From Lachnospiraceae bacterium (GTDB lineage Bacteria > Bacillota > Clostridia > Lachnospirales > Lachnospiraceae): 64,000 nucleotides of DNA. Positions 45,342 to 54,825 of this stretch are shown piece after piece. A program made the position numbers and the translations under genes. The first letter of the stretch is position 1, and each line of letters opens with the position of its first letter. The DNA lies in the NCBI GenBank assembly GCA_015057275.1, contig SVEO01000007.1, forward strand, positions 34,708 to 98,707. The letters are read 5' to 3'. The notes under the pieces were generated by a model. It was not told where the DNA came from, searched no databases, and saw only the letters and a program-made list of their open reading frames with translations.

Positions 45342-47563
45342 AATTTCTCCAATCTCTTAATTCTCTCGTGTTGCTCTTTAAGCAGTTCAAACATGGCCGG
45401 AATGAGTATCTTGTCATTCCATGTCTCAGGTTTGCCATTAATATACTGTACTGCCACTGGGTAATGCTCAACTAGATCCTCTACAATAAAGCCAATAACA
45501 TCCTTGCCATTAAACGGATCCTGTTTCGATAAATACCCATCTTTATATTTGTATGCTTTTACTGGAACGTTGTATAAATTTTTCGGTGCTAAATCTTGCG
45601 GAATATCTTCCGTAATATCAGTTTTGTACCGCGCGCTAGACGATGCCGAGCGACGAAATACCCCACTTGAAGATACAACCACATTCGCCGCTTCGCTGAC
45701 GGTATTGTCGTAAGCATAGTCAGATGTAATCATGCCGTCATAATACATAGCTGCAGCTGGTTTGTATGTTTTTTCATTCTTGGTGCCAAGTACAAAACTG
45801 CCCTGCATCATCTGTGCATATGTTCCATTTGTTTCGTCTTCCATCGTAAAGTACACCGGTCCGATTTTAATCGCGCGACCATCACGGTATCGAAAGGTGA
45901 TAGGATAAGTGTCTGTTGTAGTGGTTTCTATTTCAATACTGCCACCGGTAATTTTCGCATTCTTGCTATTTAAACTATCTGCTACAACTTGTCCGTTCGT
46001 ATCTACCGAAAACAGCTCTCCGATTTTAATGAGTCCTTTCAGCACTTCAATCCCATCTGCATCTAATCGTGTTACAAGATTTCCAGATGCATCCAGCACT
46101 TCCATGATGCCGTTTCCGTTGTCTTTACCTCCAAGTGTTAACGTACCTCCCTTAATACGGTTTGCAAGCATAGTTCCGACAAGTATCCAATCCGCGGCAA
46201 TTCCACCCTGTTCAAAACTGAATACCATGTCGAACGGTCCGTTCGCGCCATTGCTACTGTATGCAAGTCCTTTGAGGTTAAGCCACATTATGTTTTTGGA
46301 CGTCTCCCGATTGTCCGTATCCATGATCATAATGCCATTAGGTTTTCCATCATCGTTTTGCGTAACAATCATATTGCCACCTTGATATCCAGTGATAAGC
46401 GTGGCCATTTGATTAATGAGGTTTTGGATCTCACTCTGCTGTGGAATACTACCTTGCACCTGCTCAATTTTCTGCTGAGTACTTTGTGTATAAGACTTTT
46501 TGAGGGTGCTATTACTTAGCGTAATCTCATTCTTATCCTGTTCCTGGAGGTATGTTTTTTTCTTGTACACAGGAAACCACGTGTCCATGCCGTACGGAGT
46601 TGCTACCGTATTTGTGTAGTCTCCAACCTCATAAGAATCAATGTTGTTATCGTATGCAGCTAAATCCACTGCAGTAAGCTCCAGCGTCAAGGATTCGTAT
46701 TGTTTACTTTTAAGCCACTCTTCGCCCTTTGCTTTTAAGTTTGACGGTACGGTCATATCGCTCCAGTAATTGACTTTTCGTATCACACCAAATTCTGCTA
46801 CCGCTTCCGGAATCGAAATGTAATCCTTGCCATCATTTACTGATTTAATGTCAACATAGGCATCCAGTCCTTCTACCTCGCTCGTTTCAAGTTTAGCGCC
46901 TAATGGAATAAGTTGTGTTGCAATTTCAGTACCCGAGGTTCTCTTGATATATTTTGTCAAGTTGTACCCCAGCTCTATCGGCTGCGATACTGTCTTTCCA
47001 TAATCCTCCAGCTTCACAATGTCTAAATATCTTACACCATTTTCCTTACGAATTCTTAAATAACCATTTAACTTGTCACATAATTTCTCCCGGATAGCTG
47101 TCAGCGTATCTTCCCGATTGGTGTATCGGTAAATACTATCATTTGAATCTATTACCGTAACGATTCCAATTTCGAAACGCTTCTTTTCTTCTACCTGACT
47201 ATTGTGTTCGTTAATAAGCTCGGTAAAAAACTGAAACGGCGTATAATTTTGATATCTTTTCTGTGGTTGGATGGAATCAAATAAAAACGACAGTTCCCCC
47301 ACAACATACACACTTTTTATTCCCTCAAGAACTTCCTCCGCCTCTCTTACTTCACCGCAAAATCTTTCTTTTCCATCCTGCATGATTCGAATCATGCTTG
47401 CTCTGTTCCGGATGTCGTTGTATCCCGGATTGGTAATCGGAATATCGAATGTAAACGTTCCTGCATCATTCATAGCTTCATCTAGTTCCCCGCCTGAAAT
47501 AGCATATTCTTTGTCATTTGGATAATAAAGTAATTCATCATCCATATAAACTTCATACTTCAT
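45332..47563 (-). CDS. Tail-associated protein (Tal-like) with C-terminal S74 chaperone domain
   Basis: A 743-residue phage tail protein. The N-terminal part resembles the prophage tail/minor structural family that forms the tail tip. The last 103 residues match the peptidase S74 intramolecular chaperone: SSSARYKTDI (a Ser-Lys pair five residues apart), VPVKAYKYKDG, DVIGFIVEDL, and a C-terminal helix ending IKRLEKLWQ. Such domains trimerise and then cut themselves off. The start at 47563 has GAGGAG upstream with 8-base spacing. It overlaps the Dit gene. Confidence 0.82.
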   Translation of the reverse strand: MKYEVYMDDELLYYPNDKEYAISGGELDEAMNDAGTFTFDIPITNPGYNDIRNRASMIRIMQDGKERFCGEVREAEEVLEGIKSVYVVGELSFLFDSIQPQKRYQNYTPFQFFTELINEHNSQVEEKKRFEIGIVTVIDSNDSIYRYTNREDTLTAIREKLCDKLNGYLRIRKENGVRYLDIVKLEDYGKTVSQPIELGYNLTKYIKRTSGTEIATQLIPLGAKLETSEVEGLDAYVDIKSVNDGKDYISIPEAVAEFGVIRKVNYWSDMTVPSNLKAKGEEWLKSKQYESLTLELTAVDLAAYDNNIDSYEVGDYTNTVATPYGMDTWFPVYKKKTYLQEQDKNEITLSNSTLKKSYTQSTQQKIEQVQGSIPQQSEIQNLINQMATLITGYQGGNMIVTQNDDGKPNGIMIMDTDNRETSKNIMWLNLKGLAYSSNGANGPFDMVFSFEQGGIAADWILVGTMLANRIKGGTLTLGGKDNGNGIMEVLDASGNLVTRLDADGIEVLKGLIKIGELFSVDTNGQVVADSLNSKNAKITGGSIEIETTTTDTYPITFRYRDGRAIKIGPVYFTMEDETNGTYAQMMQGSFVLGTKNEKTYKPAAAMYYDGMITSDYAYDNTVSEAANVVVSSSGVFRRSASSSARYKTDITEDIPQDLAPKNLYNVPVKAYKYKDGYLSKQDPFNGKDVIGFIVEDLVEHYPVAVQYINGKPETWNDKILIPAMFELLKEQHERIKRLEKLWQ

Positions 47564-48270
47564 AGCCACGCTCCTCTATACGCTATTGATAATTTCCCGC
47601 TGCCAGTAAACTGCAAAGTGATATCCTCACTGCCTATCCTTATTTGCGGAATTCTCTTTGTACCAACGAGCAGATCATATATCCGCTCTTTGTAAATCAC
47701 ACATAATTCGTTGCTTTCTGCCACAATGAATTCAGGTACCGACGGCATACCGCCGCCTACAATAACAACCTTATTGTTGCTCTCATCTATGGTAATGTCA
47801 GCAAGTTCACGTATTACATCTGTTTCAAAATCAAATGTGTCCCATATCCAGTCTTCATTACTTGCAGTCACATCATACTTAAACGGTTCTGCAGTTCCTG
47901 TAATTGTAATTTGTCCAATCACGCTGTTACTTTTTTTGCCATCAATACTTAACCGACATATGTAGTAATGCTTGATATCATCATCCGGAATTACCTGACA
48001 TTTTTTTCCGTGAATCCACATTGCGATTTCCGAATAGATTCTCGGCCACTCTTCATTACTACAATTGACGTCAAATACAAATTGCAATCCTGTCCGGTCT
48101 TCGTAAATGACTTCTCCGAACACTTCAGACAAGTCAATTGAACCGGACATGCCCGCAATCTGTATCCTATTGGTACGTGGAGCTGGTTGCGTAATAGTCA
48201 TCGTGAGCAGATTTAAACCAAACTCACTCGTATGCTTTCCGTTAATAGTTAGCCCAAAATATTCCATCAT
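47560..48270 (-). CDS. Distal tail protein (Dit)
   Basis: A 236-residue protein matching the siphophage distal tail family: MEYFGLTINGKHTSEFGL at the N-terminus, the NRIQIAGMSGSIDLSEVFGEVIYE block, and a C-terminal GSEDITLQFTGSGKLSIAYRGAWL beta-domain. It forms the hub between tail tube and tip. It overlaps the tape-measure stop by four bases and the Tal-like gene start. Confidence 0.85.
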   Translation of the reverse strand: MMEYFGLTINGKHTSEFGLNLLTMTITQPAPRTNRIQIAGMSGSIDLSEVFGEVIYEDRTGLQFVFDVNCSNEEWPRIYSEIAMWIHGKKCQVIPDDDIKHYYICRLSIDGKKSNSVIGQITITGTAEPFKYDVTASNEDWIWDTFDFETDVIRELADITIDESNNKVVIVGGGMPSVPEFIVAESNELCVIYKERIYDLLVGTKRIPQIRIGSEDITLQFTGSGKLSIAYRGAWL

Positions 48271-50654
48271 GTCTTTCTCTGTCGCTCCCTTTCTAGCTCG
48301 TCATTTACTATCGGTGTTATAAGTTTGCCAACTACTTTTTTGTCCATTGTTACAGTTGTGCCATCTAATACCTTGGCCATTTCTTTACCCATGCGTTCAT
48401 AATCCATCGGTTCTCCTAATGAAGATTGTCCGCTGCTGAGCTTATACTCGATTCCGGCTAGCCCTCCAAGTGTACGGAATCGAAAGTTCTCTTCCTTAGT
48501 TAGCACCGCTTCGCCTTCATCGAGGAATGCCGGGAAGAAATCAGATGGTACATAATCCATCCCTACTTTCAACCGCGGGATCTTCAGAATATTGAAACCT
48601 TTTCCGCCAACTACAGGCACATAGTCCGGTATCTCGATTTTGTTAATACCATCGATAAATCCATTGATACCATCGATAATGAAGTTAATCGGAACCTTAA
48701 ACACTCCGCCGATAGCATCCGCAAAATTAGAAAAAATATCTTTAATATTTTTCCATGCGGCCGCCCAGTTTCCACTAAATACATTTTTGATAAAATCAAT
48801 CAGGCTCTCGAAAACTGCTATAATATTGCCAATCGGGTCTATCAGACCCTCAATCGCGCCTCCCAGCGCATCAGCTAATATTTTAGCTACCGCTTCGACG
48901 ATTGGTATCAGAGGCTTTAGTACGGTATCCAGTAATTTTGCAATAATCTCGATTAATGGAGTAATTGCTGTTTCGATAAGATTCACAATCGGATCCAATA
49001 ATTGAACGAACAAATCCAGTATTGGCTGCAACAGGGATATAAACAACTCCAGTATTGGTAACAATGCATTGATGATGCTCAAAAGTGGTGGCAACAATGC
49101 GCTGACAATTTCCACGATTGGTGGAATCAGCGCTGTGAATAATTCCACTAATATCGGCATGATGTTACTAATCAGGTCCATCAATACCGGCGCTATGGCT
49201 TCAAATAACTCCACCAGCATCGGCATGATTTCTTCGATAATAGAAACCATCGGAGTAATTAATTCGCCCAGCAATTCCACCAGTGCGGGGATAATATCCG
49301 AGATAATCGGCGACATTGCGGTAATGATTTCGCCGATAACATCTAGCAGCGGTGGCAACACTTCCTCAATTGCCGGAAGTATCTCCTGAATTACCTCGGT
49401 CAGCACCGGAATCAACATTTCTCCTAAAGGAATAAGCAGAAGTTCAACACTACGCCTCAATCCTTCCAGCATGGAGCTTAGATCGTCATATTTAACCTCC
49501 TTGATGCTCTCCATTGCGTTTCCAGTATCGTACGCACCGTCTTCGATAGATGCAAGCGCTGTTACCGCATCTGCACCTAAGTCTTCCCATTGTGTACCAA
49601 ACAAAGCCACGCCCGCAGCGTTTTGCTTCAAAGGATCTTTTACTTTCGCTAAGGCTGCTATCGTTTCCTGAAATGCTGCTTTCGCAGAATCGCCACCTGC
49701 CGCAAATTTGTCAGCCATTGCGTCTGCATCTAATCCAATGTCCGCAAATCCCTGTTTTGTCGTCTCGGAACCGTCAATGACACGTATGGACATTTCCTTA
49801 ACTGCATCACCGACTTTGTCCAGATTGAACGCTCCTGACTCAGCGCCTTTCTGGAAAATTTTAAACATGTCATCCGCATCCAGTCCGACCTTTGCGAACT
49901 GTACAGAATACTCCGATATGCTGTCTAATAATTCCCCAGAATAGTCAAGACCATTTTGCGCGCCTGCCGCAATTAAATTCATGGCCTCATCGCCAGAAAT
50001 GCCAAAATTATCCACCATTGCTTTTGCTGCTCTGGTGGATTCCGCTATATCATATTCAAATACGTCACGGAGTGCAAACGCTGATTCCGTCACGGTCTGC
50101 AGCTGTTCATCTGACATTTCGCCCAACTGCTTGTCTACCTCAGCCATGGCCCTACTGATATCAGAAAAGTCCTCGCCATAGTTATTCTTGTAAATATTCT
50201 CAAGTACTGTTTGATACCGTTCGGTCTCCTCTACGCCCTTACCGGTGCTGGCAATGTACTGATTCATCGCCTGTTGCATATCGTTCGCAGCGTCTACCGC
50301 CGTGGCGCCAACAGTTACTGCAGCTGCACCTGCAGCAAGCATTCCGGCACCAATAGCTTTCGCTGTTCCTCCGGCGATATTCTTCAGCGTATCTCCGTGT
50401 TTCTTGGCCGATTCCTGCCTCTTTGAATGAGACTCTTCATCAGATTCCTCGCGTTCTTTGTTTTGCTCCTTGTGGTGCTCTGTTACATCTTCCTGCTCTT
50501 TCTTAATAACATCGGATGTGTCTTTTTCGTATTCTTCCTTGTAGTCATTGGTTTCTTTTGCTGACTTTTTTACCTTTGACTCCGCAGCACTTAAATCGCT
50601 GTCAAGTTTGCTGTCGTCCGCTCGTATCTCATAGGTTACTGCACCTTCATTCAT
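48267..50654 (-). CDS. Tape measure protein
   Basis: A 795-residue protein that sets tail length. The first 100 residues form a charged coiled coil. The next part has a membrane-like helix (GGTAKAIGAGMLAAGAAAV) and the phage-related minor-tail domain. The middle (about 410-610) is a hydrophobic, proline-spaced repeat built from segments such as LLPPLLSIINALLPILELF. The C-terminal part ends in a basic region before the stop. Located between chaperones and Dit, as expected. Confidence 0.92.
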   Translation of the reverse strand: MNEGAVTYEIRADDSKLDSDLSAAESKVKKSAKETNDYKEEYEKDTSDVIKKEQEDVTEHHKEQNKEREESDEESHSKRQESAKKHGDTLKNIAGGTAKAIGAGMLAAGAAAVTVGATAVDAANDMQQAMNQYIASTGKGVEETERYQTVLENIYKNNYGEDFSDISRAMAEVDKQLGEMSDEQLQTVTESAFALRDVFEYDIAESTRAAKAMVDNFGISGDEAMNLIAAGAQNGLDYSGELLDSISEYSVQFAKVGLDADDMFKIFQKGAESGAFNLDKVGDAVKEMSIRVIDGSETTKQGFADIGLDADAMADKFAAGGDSAKAAFQETIAALAKVKDPLKQNAAGVALFGTQWEDLGADAVTALASIEDGAYDTGNAMESIKEVKYDDLSSMLEGLRRSVELLLIPLGEMLIPVLTEVIQEILPAIEEVLPPLLDVIGEIITAMSPIISDIIPALVELLGELITPMVSIIEEIMPMLVELFEAIAPVLMDLISNIMPILVELFTALIPPIVEIVSALLPPLLSIINALLPILELFISLLQPILDLFVQLLDPIVNLIETAITPLIEIIAKLLDTVLKPLIPIVEAVAKILADALGGAIEGLIDPIGNIIAVFESLIDFIKNVFSGNWAAAWKNIKDIFSNFADAIGGVFKVPINFIIDGINGFIDGINKIEIPDYVPVVGGKGFNILKIPRLKVGMDYVPSDFFPAFLDEGEAVLTKEENFRFRTLGGLAGIEYKLSSGQSSLGEPMDYERMGKEMAKVLDGTTVTMDKKVVGKLITPIVNDELERERQRKT

Positions 50655-50702
50655 GATATTTTACCTGCCTCTCTCTGAGGACAGGCACATCGGCACAGCG
50701 TC

Positions 50703-50837
50703 CTATATTTTCAGTTCAAATTCTTTTTTACACTCTTTATTTTTGCACTTTAAATAAATGCCTTTGCAGTGGGCATCCTGATTTTGCATTACATTCGTTG
50801 GATGCCCGCAGAAGGGGCATTTGACCTTTTGGCGAAT
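50703..50837 (-). CDS. Small zinc-ribbon phage protein
   Basis: A 44-residue frame reading KVKCPFCGHPTNVM then GIYLKCKNKECKKEFELKI, with CPFC and CKNKEC metal-binding pairs. It lies between the Gp15 gene and the tape measure gene, where such cysteine-rich small proteins often occur. There is no ATG, GTG or TTG near the expected N-terminus. An ATT at 50837 overlaps the Gp15 stop (TAATT) and could start translation. Coding status is inferred from the conserved cysteine pattern and the open frame. Confidence 0.55.
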   Translation of the reverse strand: MRQKVKCPFCGHPTNVMQNQDAHCKGIYLKCKNKECKKEFELKI

Positions 50838-51442
50838 TATCTTCTTATCGCCTGTGCTTCGAGGGTGTCAAATAGTCTGTCAAGCCCATCCTTTCCACCT
50901 CCTCCCCTTACCGGCAAGGCATAATGAGATTTCAGTTCCATTATGTTCTGTCTGATTTTTCCATTGCGTCCGTTTGGTTCTGGAAGCTCCATGGCGCGTA
51001 TGTTGATAACCTCTTTCATCTTTGTCTTATCTGATAACCCCTGCATGAGTGCCAGAAATCGCTTCCACGAAAGTTTTCCCTGCGCGTCAATCAGATCTAA
51101 CTGATAGTCCTGCAAGAAAGAGGCGTATATATATTCGCCGTCAAGTTCAAAATCCAACAACGGAACTGCTGATGGCTTTGTTGATACGCGCTCCTTGGAA
51201 GCAATTTTCTCTTCGAAGATTGTTTCCAAAAGCTGTTGCTTTTCTTGCCATGTCAGACGAGCAAGAATTTTCTTGGAACATACCAGTATTTCCAAAGCCG
51301 TCAGAATTTTCATGGAATTGTCAAGGTTATCATCCCCAAACACCCGTTTCGCATTTAGTACGGAATCATACGACAAATCAAGCTCGACTTTACCACCTTC
51401 ATATTCAACATAATTCTCTTCATAGTCTGTCAAGAATCCCAT
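50837..51442 (-). CDS. Gp15-family phage protein (second tail-assembly gene)
   Basis: A 201-residue protein matching the phage Gp15 family: MGFLTDYEENYVEYEGG and GKLSWKRFLALMQGLSDKTKMKEVINIR are diagnostic. It overlaps the preceding gene as TAATG. In siphophages this position holds the tail assembly chaperone pair. Here no ribosomal frameshift site was seen and the overlap suggests translation coupling. Confidence 0.83.
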   Translation of the reverse strand: MGFLTDYEENYVEYEGGKVELDLSYDSVLNAKRVFGDDNLDNSMKILTALEILVCSKKILARLTWQEKQQLLETIFEEKIASKERVSTKPSAVPLLDFELDGEYIYASFLQDYQLDLIDAQGKLSWKRFLALMQGLSDKTKMKEVINIRAMELPEPNGRNGKIRQNIMELKSHYALPVRGGGGKDGLDRLFDTLEAQAIRR

Positions 51443-51906
51443 TATATGCCTCTCCGAATGAATTTTGAACTGTAGCCCTTATTTCTCTTATACTGATTGG
51501 CGATTCTATTCTTGGCAACCCTTACGGTATCGTTAATCTTAGGAATCAGCACCTGCGTAACAAACGGTGTAACTTCCATATGCATTTCCATGAACCGATT
51601 CACATAGAATTCAAGAATTATATCGGTATTCTCGTCTCCCAATACGGTACGGTACAATGTGACCAGTGCATTTCCTGCTACTTTCTGTGCTGATTCCACA
51701 TATTCTGTCAATGCAGAATCCTTCTTTGCCGCAACATCTCTCAGATTTTGCTCTGCGTGAATCAGATTCACATACTGTTCTCTTGCTGCCTTTGCTACTG
51801 CGTCCGCATCAATCTTAATCTTCAAAGTGTGTACCACTTTGTTACTTTCATCCAGCAATTCCAGCATTTCTTCTACCGTATTGCTTCGTCTTGCCTGATA
51901 AGTCAT
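51442..51906 (-). CDS. Tail-assembly chaperone-like phage protein
   Basis: A 154-residue helical protein beginning MTYQARRSNTVEEMLELLDESN, following the tail tube gene. AGGGGG precedes the ATG. It has the place and size of the first tail-assembly protein (gpG position). I do not recognise a family from the residues alone. Confidence 0.65.
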   Translation of the reverse strand: MTYQARRSNTVEEMLELLDESNKVVHTLKIKIDADAVAKAAREQYVNLIHAEQNLRDVAAKKDSALTEYVESAQKVAGNALVTLYRTVLGDENTDIILEFYVNRFMEMHMEVTPFVTQVLIPKINDTVRVAKNRIANQYKRNKGYSSKFIRRGI

Positions 51907-51923
51907 ATTGCTATCCCCCTATC

Positions 51924-52421
51924 TTATTCGGTTGTACTCGTCGTCGAAAGCAGCGGCTTTCCGTTGCCGTGGATTGTTACAGTAAGGGCATTTGTTGCTG
52001 CGGAATCTCCTCTGCCCTTTGTGATGTTAACGAGAGTGATTGGCCAAATTATAGTTTTTGTGCCGCGTGTCAGCTTCATATGCGTTTTTCTCGCCTCTCC
52101 AAATTCATACATTACCTTTTCACTTGTAATGTATTCATACGCAGTGTCTGATGGTTTACAGTCTCCAGTAAGGGTAAGTGTCATTTGAGCACCTACGACT
52201 TCCGAGCTGCCCCAGCCCTTGTCTGCATAGTACGACGCCTGATAAATCACTTCGTTAAGACTCTCTGCCATATTCTTTGTTAAGGCAGCGATTGATGCCC
52301 ATGTCGGTGTTTCCTCAGTCGGTGTTGTATTGATGAAAGCCTCAGTTTCGTAATTGATTTCCGGTGTAATCGGATTCTTTGGTAACGTCTCCGCGAAGAT
52401 TTGCAATTCGTATTTCTTCAT
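51924..52421 (-). CDS. Major tail (tube) protein
   Basis: A 165-residue tail tube protein. It has the beta-rich pattern of the siphophage tube family (WGSSEVVGAQMTLTLTGDCKPSDTAYEYI, and GRGDSAATNALTVTIHGNGKP at the end). The N-terminus KKYELQIFAE carries an LQIFA motif like those of the scaffold and capsid. The ATG at 52421 has AAGGA 9 bases upstream; the earlier ATG at 52427 is too close. It is expected to polymerise around the tape measure. Confidence 0.85.
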   Translation of the reverse strand: MKKYELQIFAETLPKNPITPEINYETEAFINTTPTEETPTWASIAALTKNMAESLNEVIYQASYYADKGWGSSEVVGAQMTLTLTGDCKPSDTAYEYITSEKVMYEFGEARKTHMKLTRGTKTIIWPITLVNITKGRGDSAATNALTVTIHGNGKPLLSTTSTTE

Positions 52422-52440
52422 GTTCATACATCCTTCTTTC

Positions 52441-52830
52441 TTAATAAAATATTTTGCAGTTTAGTATGCAGGAATAATGGTATGCCCCACCTTCATCCCT
52501 GCCGATTTTAGACGGTTCTTTTGCCGTCTCTGTGTTAAGCCAGGCAAAATTTTTACCCTGTGGATATTCCTGTAATCGTTCAAAATAGTTACAGATACTC
52601 TCCAGCTGTTCGAAGCAGCGCTCCTGTTCATCGCTTCGGCACAAGAACAGCACCGGAATGATTTTCACGGTGCTGTTATCATAATATCGTGCCTCTGTAA
52701 ATCCTTCTCCCGGCTCTGCGTATAAACTATTTTTATGTGACAGTTCCTTCAGTGAGATTTTATTATCCAGCTTACAGTTTTCCTCTGCTGTTTTTATCAG
52801 CAAAGTCATTAATTCTTTTATGGGTGTCAA
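52441..52830 (-). CDS. Probable tail terminator / minor capsid protein
   Basis: A protein of about 129 residues, with a TTG start at 52830 after AAAGGGGG; the stop of the previous gene overlaps as TTGA. The C-terminal half (EGGAYHYSCILNCKIFY) is typical of phage tail-completion proteins. Position between the HK97 gp10-like gene and the tube protein supports a terminator role. The frame extends upstream, but the overlapping ribosome site favours the TTG. Confidence 0.65.
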   Translation of the reverse strand: MTPIKELMTLLIKTAEENCKLDNKISLKELSHKNSLYAEPGEGFTEARYYDNSTVKIIPVLFLCRSDEQERCFEQLESICNYFERLQEYPQGKNFAWLNTETAKEPSKIGRDEGGAYHYSCILNCKIFY

Positions 52831-53225
52831 TTCATCAGCCCCCTTTGTAATGCTTTTTGATACACTTGCTTCCACTCATTACCATGTTTCTCCTTGGCAT
52901 ATTTCGCCCATTCCATACGAGCTAACGCTTCCGTGAATTTCAGCTTTTCAGGCCCGTAAGTACGATTTGTCGGGTTTCCGTGCATCACTTCTCCATGAAA
53001 TAGGTAACGTGCATACGGCTCATCCCATCGAATTTTGAATACACCATTTTGAGCAGCGCGATCGCTATTTGTAATACTACTGTCGCGCAACGTATTCTGA
53101 TCACGTGGCACATACTGATTCGAGTCTTTTAGAGCCTGAATGCCAGCAATCGTCAGGGCTGCATCCTTTGCCCCTTGTATTTTGGCGATTGCTAATGATT
53201 TGTTAAATGTTACTTTCACTGCCAT
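52827..53225 (-). CDS. Minor capsid / tail-completion protein (gp10-like)
   Basis: A protein of 132 residues beginning MAVKVTFNKSLAIAKIQGAKD, containing VPRDQNTLRDSS and DEPYARYLFHGEVMHGNPTNRTYGPEKL. This fits the phage minor capsid family in the connector region. The start at 53225 overlaps the previous gene's end by about 23 bases. The Shine-Dalgarno is weak, suggesting coupling. Confidence 0.72.
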   Translation of the reverse strand: MAVKVTFNKSLAIAKIQGAKDAALTIAGIQALKDSNQYVPRDQNTLRDSSITNSDRAAQNGVFKIRWDEPYARYLFHGEVMHGNPTNRTYGPEKLKFTEALARMEWAKYAKEKHGNEWKQVYQKALQRGLMN

Positions 53226-53559
53226 AACGCACCAGTCCAATCTCATAGTGGTGCAGTTGTTTGCCGTCAAAAAGCGGCTCAACCAACTGTACCCTGTGCT
53301 TTTGTCCGTTAAAAACGATAATGTCGTCTATACGGTAAGTTACATTCTGTGGTCTGCTGTTTCTGCAGTCATGAAACAACGTTGCTACAAGCTGTATTTC
53401 CGCATTATTTTTGTCTCGGATAATTTTCCCACTCGGCTCTATCCTGATGTGTTCCAACTGTTTCTCCTGATCCAGCGTATCTTTGCCCCAGGTATCCGTA
53501 GATAACACGCTGTGCAACTTAGCGTCATGGATAAGCAACTTTTTCGGTATAGCCTTAAT
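53203..53559 (-). CDS. Head-closure / minor capsid protein, probable ATT start
   Basis: A protein of about 118 residues beginning at KAIPKKLLIHDAKLH, the expected N-terminus of this connector family. The only codon at the right place is ATT (53557-53559), with GGAGG exactly 8 bases upstream, and it overlaps the preceding stop as ATTAA. GTG codons at 53568 and 53574 overlap or lack the ribosome site. The C-terminal YRIDDIIVFNGQKHRVQLVEPLFDG fits a beta-domain. A second candidate ATT start in this phage lies at 50837. Confidence 0.65.
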   Translation of the reverse strand: MKAIPKKLLIHDAKLHSVLSTDTWGKDTLDQEKQLEHIRIEPSGKIIRDKNNAEIQLVATLFHDCRNSRPQNVTYRIDDIIVFNGQKHRVQLVEPLFDGKQLHHYEIGLVRYGSESNI

Positions 53560-53944
53560 AACTACCACCTCCACGATATAACAGCCCTGTAGGGGCAAGA
53601 ATGCGTCGTGCGCGCGGTGCATAAATGGATTGCTGTGAACTCCCATCAGTGCCGGATGCTTTCGTGTACGAGAACTTGCCCAAACCTGCACTTTGCAAAT
53701 CAGCCCCATTGTCCATGTCACTGCCGCCATTTGCATCCAGATACTCAATCTGTGCACAAACTGCACTCTTGATTTGTTTCTGACTCTCCTCCGTCATGCT
53801 TGCAAAAGAGGTCGGGTTAAGTCGATACATTGTCATTTCTTCAACGATTTCCTCTGCACGTCGGAGCAAAGACGGGAAGTCGGCAACGGCTGCCGACTCC
53901 CCTTGAAACACGTTATCATAATAATCTTTATCTACATATGACAT
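53555..53944 (-). CDS. Head-tail connector protein
   Basis: A 129-residue helical protein, MSYVDKDYYDNVFQGESA to a glycine-rich end. The pattern LLRRAEEIVEEMTMYRL and IKSAVCAQIEYLDANGG is that of gp6-like head-tail adaptors. AAGGGG precedes the ATG two bases after the capsid gene stop. It bridges the portal ring and tail. Confidence 0.75.
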   Translation of the reverse strand: MSYVDKDYYDNVFQGESAAVADFPSLLRRAEEIVEEMTMYRLNPTSFASMTEESQKQIKSAVCAQIEYLDANGGSDMDNGADLQSAGLGKFSYTKASGTDGSSQQSIYAPRARRILAPTGLLYRGGGSY

Positions 53945-53945
53945 T

Positions 53946-54812
53946 TTATTCCCCTTGAGCTACGCTTGCTCTCTTTCTTACAGTAACCGTTGTTGGTCGT
54001 GTGATCTTACGTCCGTATACGCGGCGTCCCTGAACGGCAGAGGCGCCGATATGTTTTGCGTCTCTCAAATCATTTACCTTTACCGGCACCATCCACTCCG
54101 CTACATAATGACAGAATACGGTATTTCCAATGATATATTCTACATTAGCAGCATCCGGAATGTTGTTAGTTTCATATACATCCAATCCGTTAATTCTACC
54201 TACTAATCCTTCTTTTACCACCTTGTCCCCAAGCTCTGTTGCTCGGACGAACTCCGGACATTTTAAAAGCAGCGCATATGTCTCGTTTGGAACAGCAAGC
54301 CATAACTCGGCAGGTTTTAATCCCTTTTTCTTTAACGCGACAACTTCATCTACAACAGATTCATAAATGGTATCTTTGGTTAATGCGGTTGTATCCGCAG
54401 AAACAGTACCTTTTTCCACGAGCAGATTAATTAAATCTGAATCAGTGGTGATGCCCATGGAATAACCGGCGGAATCCAATCTGTCTGCAACTAAACTGTC
54501 CGGCACAGAAGCTGCATCGTAACCGTCAATCAGTTCATTGACATATATATCCTGATCAATTGTTAACGTTTCGTATGTCGTCGTGCTGTGTGTAAGTTCT
54601 CCACCTGTTACCTTGTTGTATTTCCCTACGGTCACTTCCGTGTCTCGCACCGGAATCTTAACCGCGCCGGCCGTTGGAGTGCCTTCATAGCGGTTGTTAA
54701 ATAACTTTGCGAAAATTGTTGTTTTTCTTAACTTTGCCAACACAAGGTTGGAATATCTTTCCTGCGGCTCATGACCTGCAAATAACTGTAACTGTAATTC
54801 TCTGTTAATCAT
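53946..54812 (-). CDS. Major capsid protein
   Basis: A 288-residue protein in the correct position after scaffold. VLAKLRKTTIFAKLFNNRYEG, VPDSLVADRLDSAGYSMGITTDSDLI, LKPAELWLAVPNETYALLLK and VKVNDLRDAKHIGASAVQGRRVYGRK fit the HK97/P22-type coat family of siphophages. The N-terminus is INRELQLQLFAGHEP: an LQLFA motif lies at residues about 8-12. This is the motif recognised by Prp proteases, whose gene is two genes upstream. Cleavage after the alanine would remove about 12 residues. Confidence 0.9.
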   Translation of the reverse strand: MINRELQLQLFAGHEPQERYSNLVLAKLRKTTIFAKLFNNRYEGTPTAGAVKIPVRDTEVTVGKYNKVTGGELTHSTTTYETLTIDQDIYVNELIDGYDAASVPDSLVADRLDSAGYSMGITTDSDLINLLVEKGTVSADTTALTKDTIYESVVDEVVALKKKGLKPAELWLAVPNETYALLLKCPEFVRATELGDKVVKEGLVGRINGLDVYETNNIPDAANVEYIIGNTVFCHYVAEWMVPVKVNDLRDAKHIGASAVQGRRVYGRKITRPTTVTVRKRASVAQGE

Positions 54813-54825
54813 ATCTTGTCTCCTT

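Noticed and set aside
51442..51906. Programmed frameshift joining the tail-assembly genes
   Set aside because: I found no slippery heptamer near the overlap; the TAATG overlap gives ordinary coupled starts.
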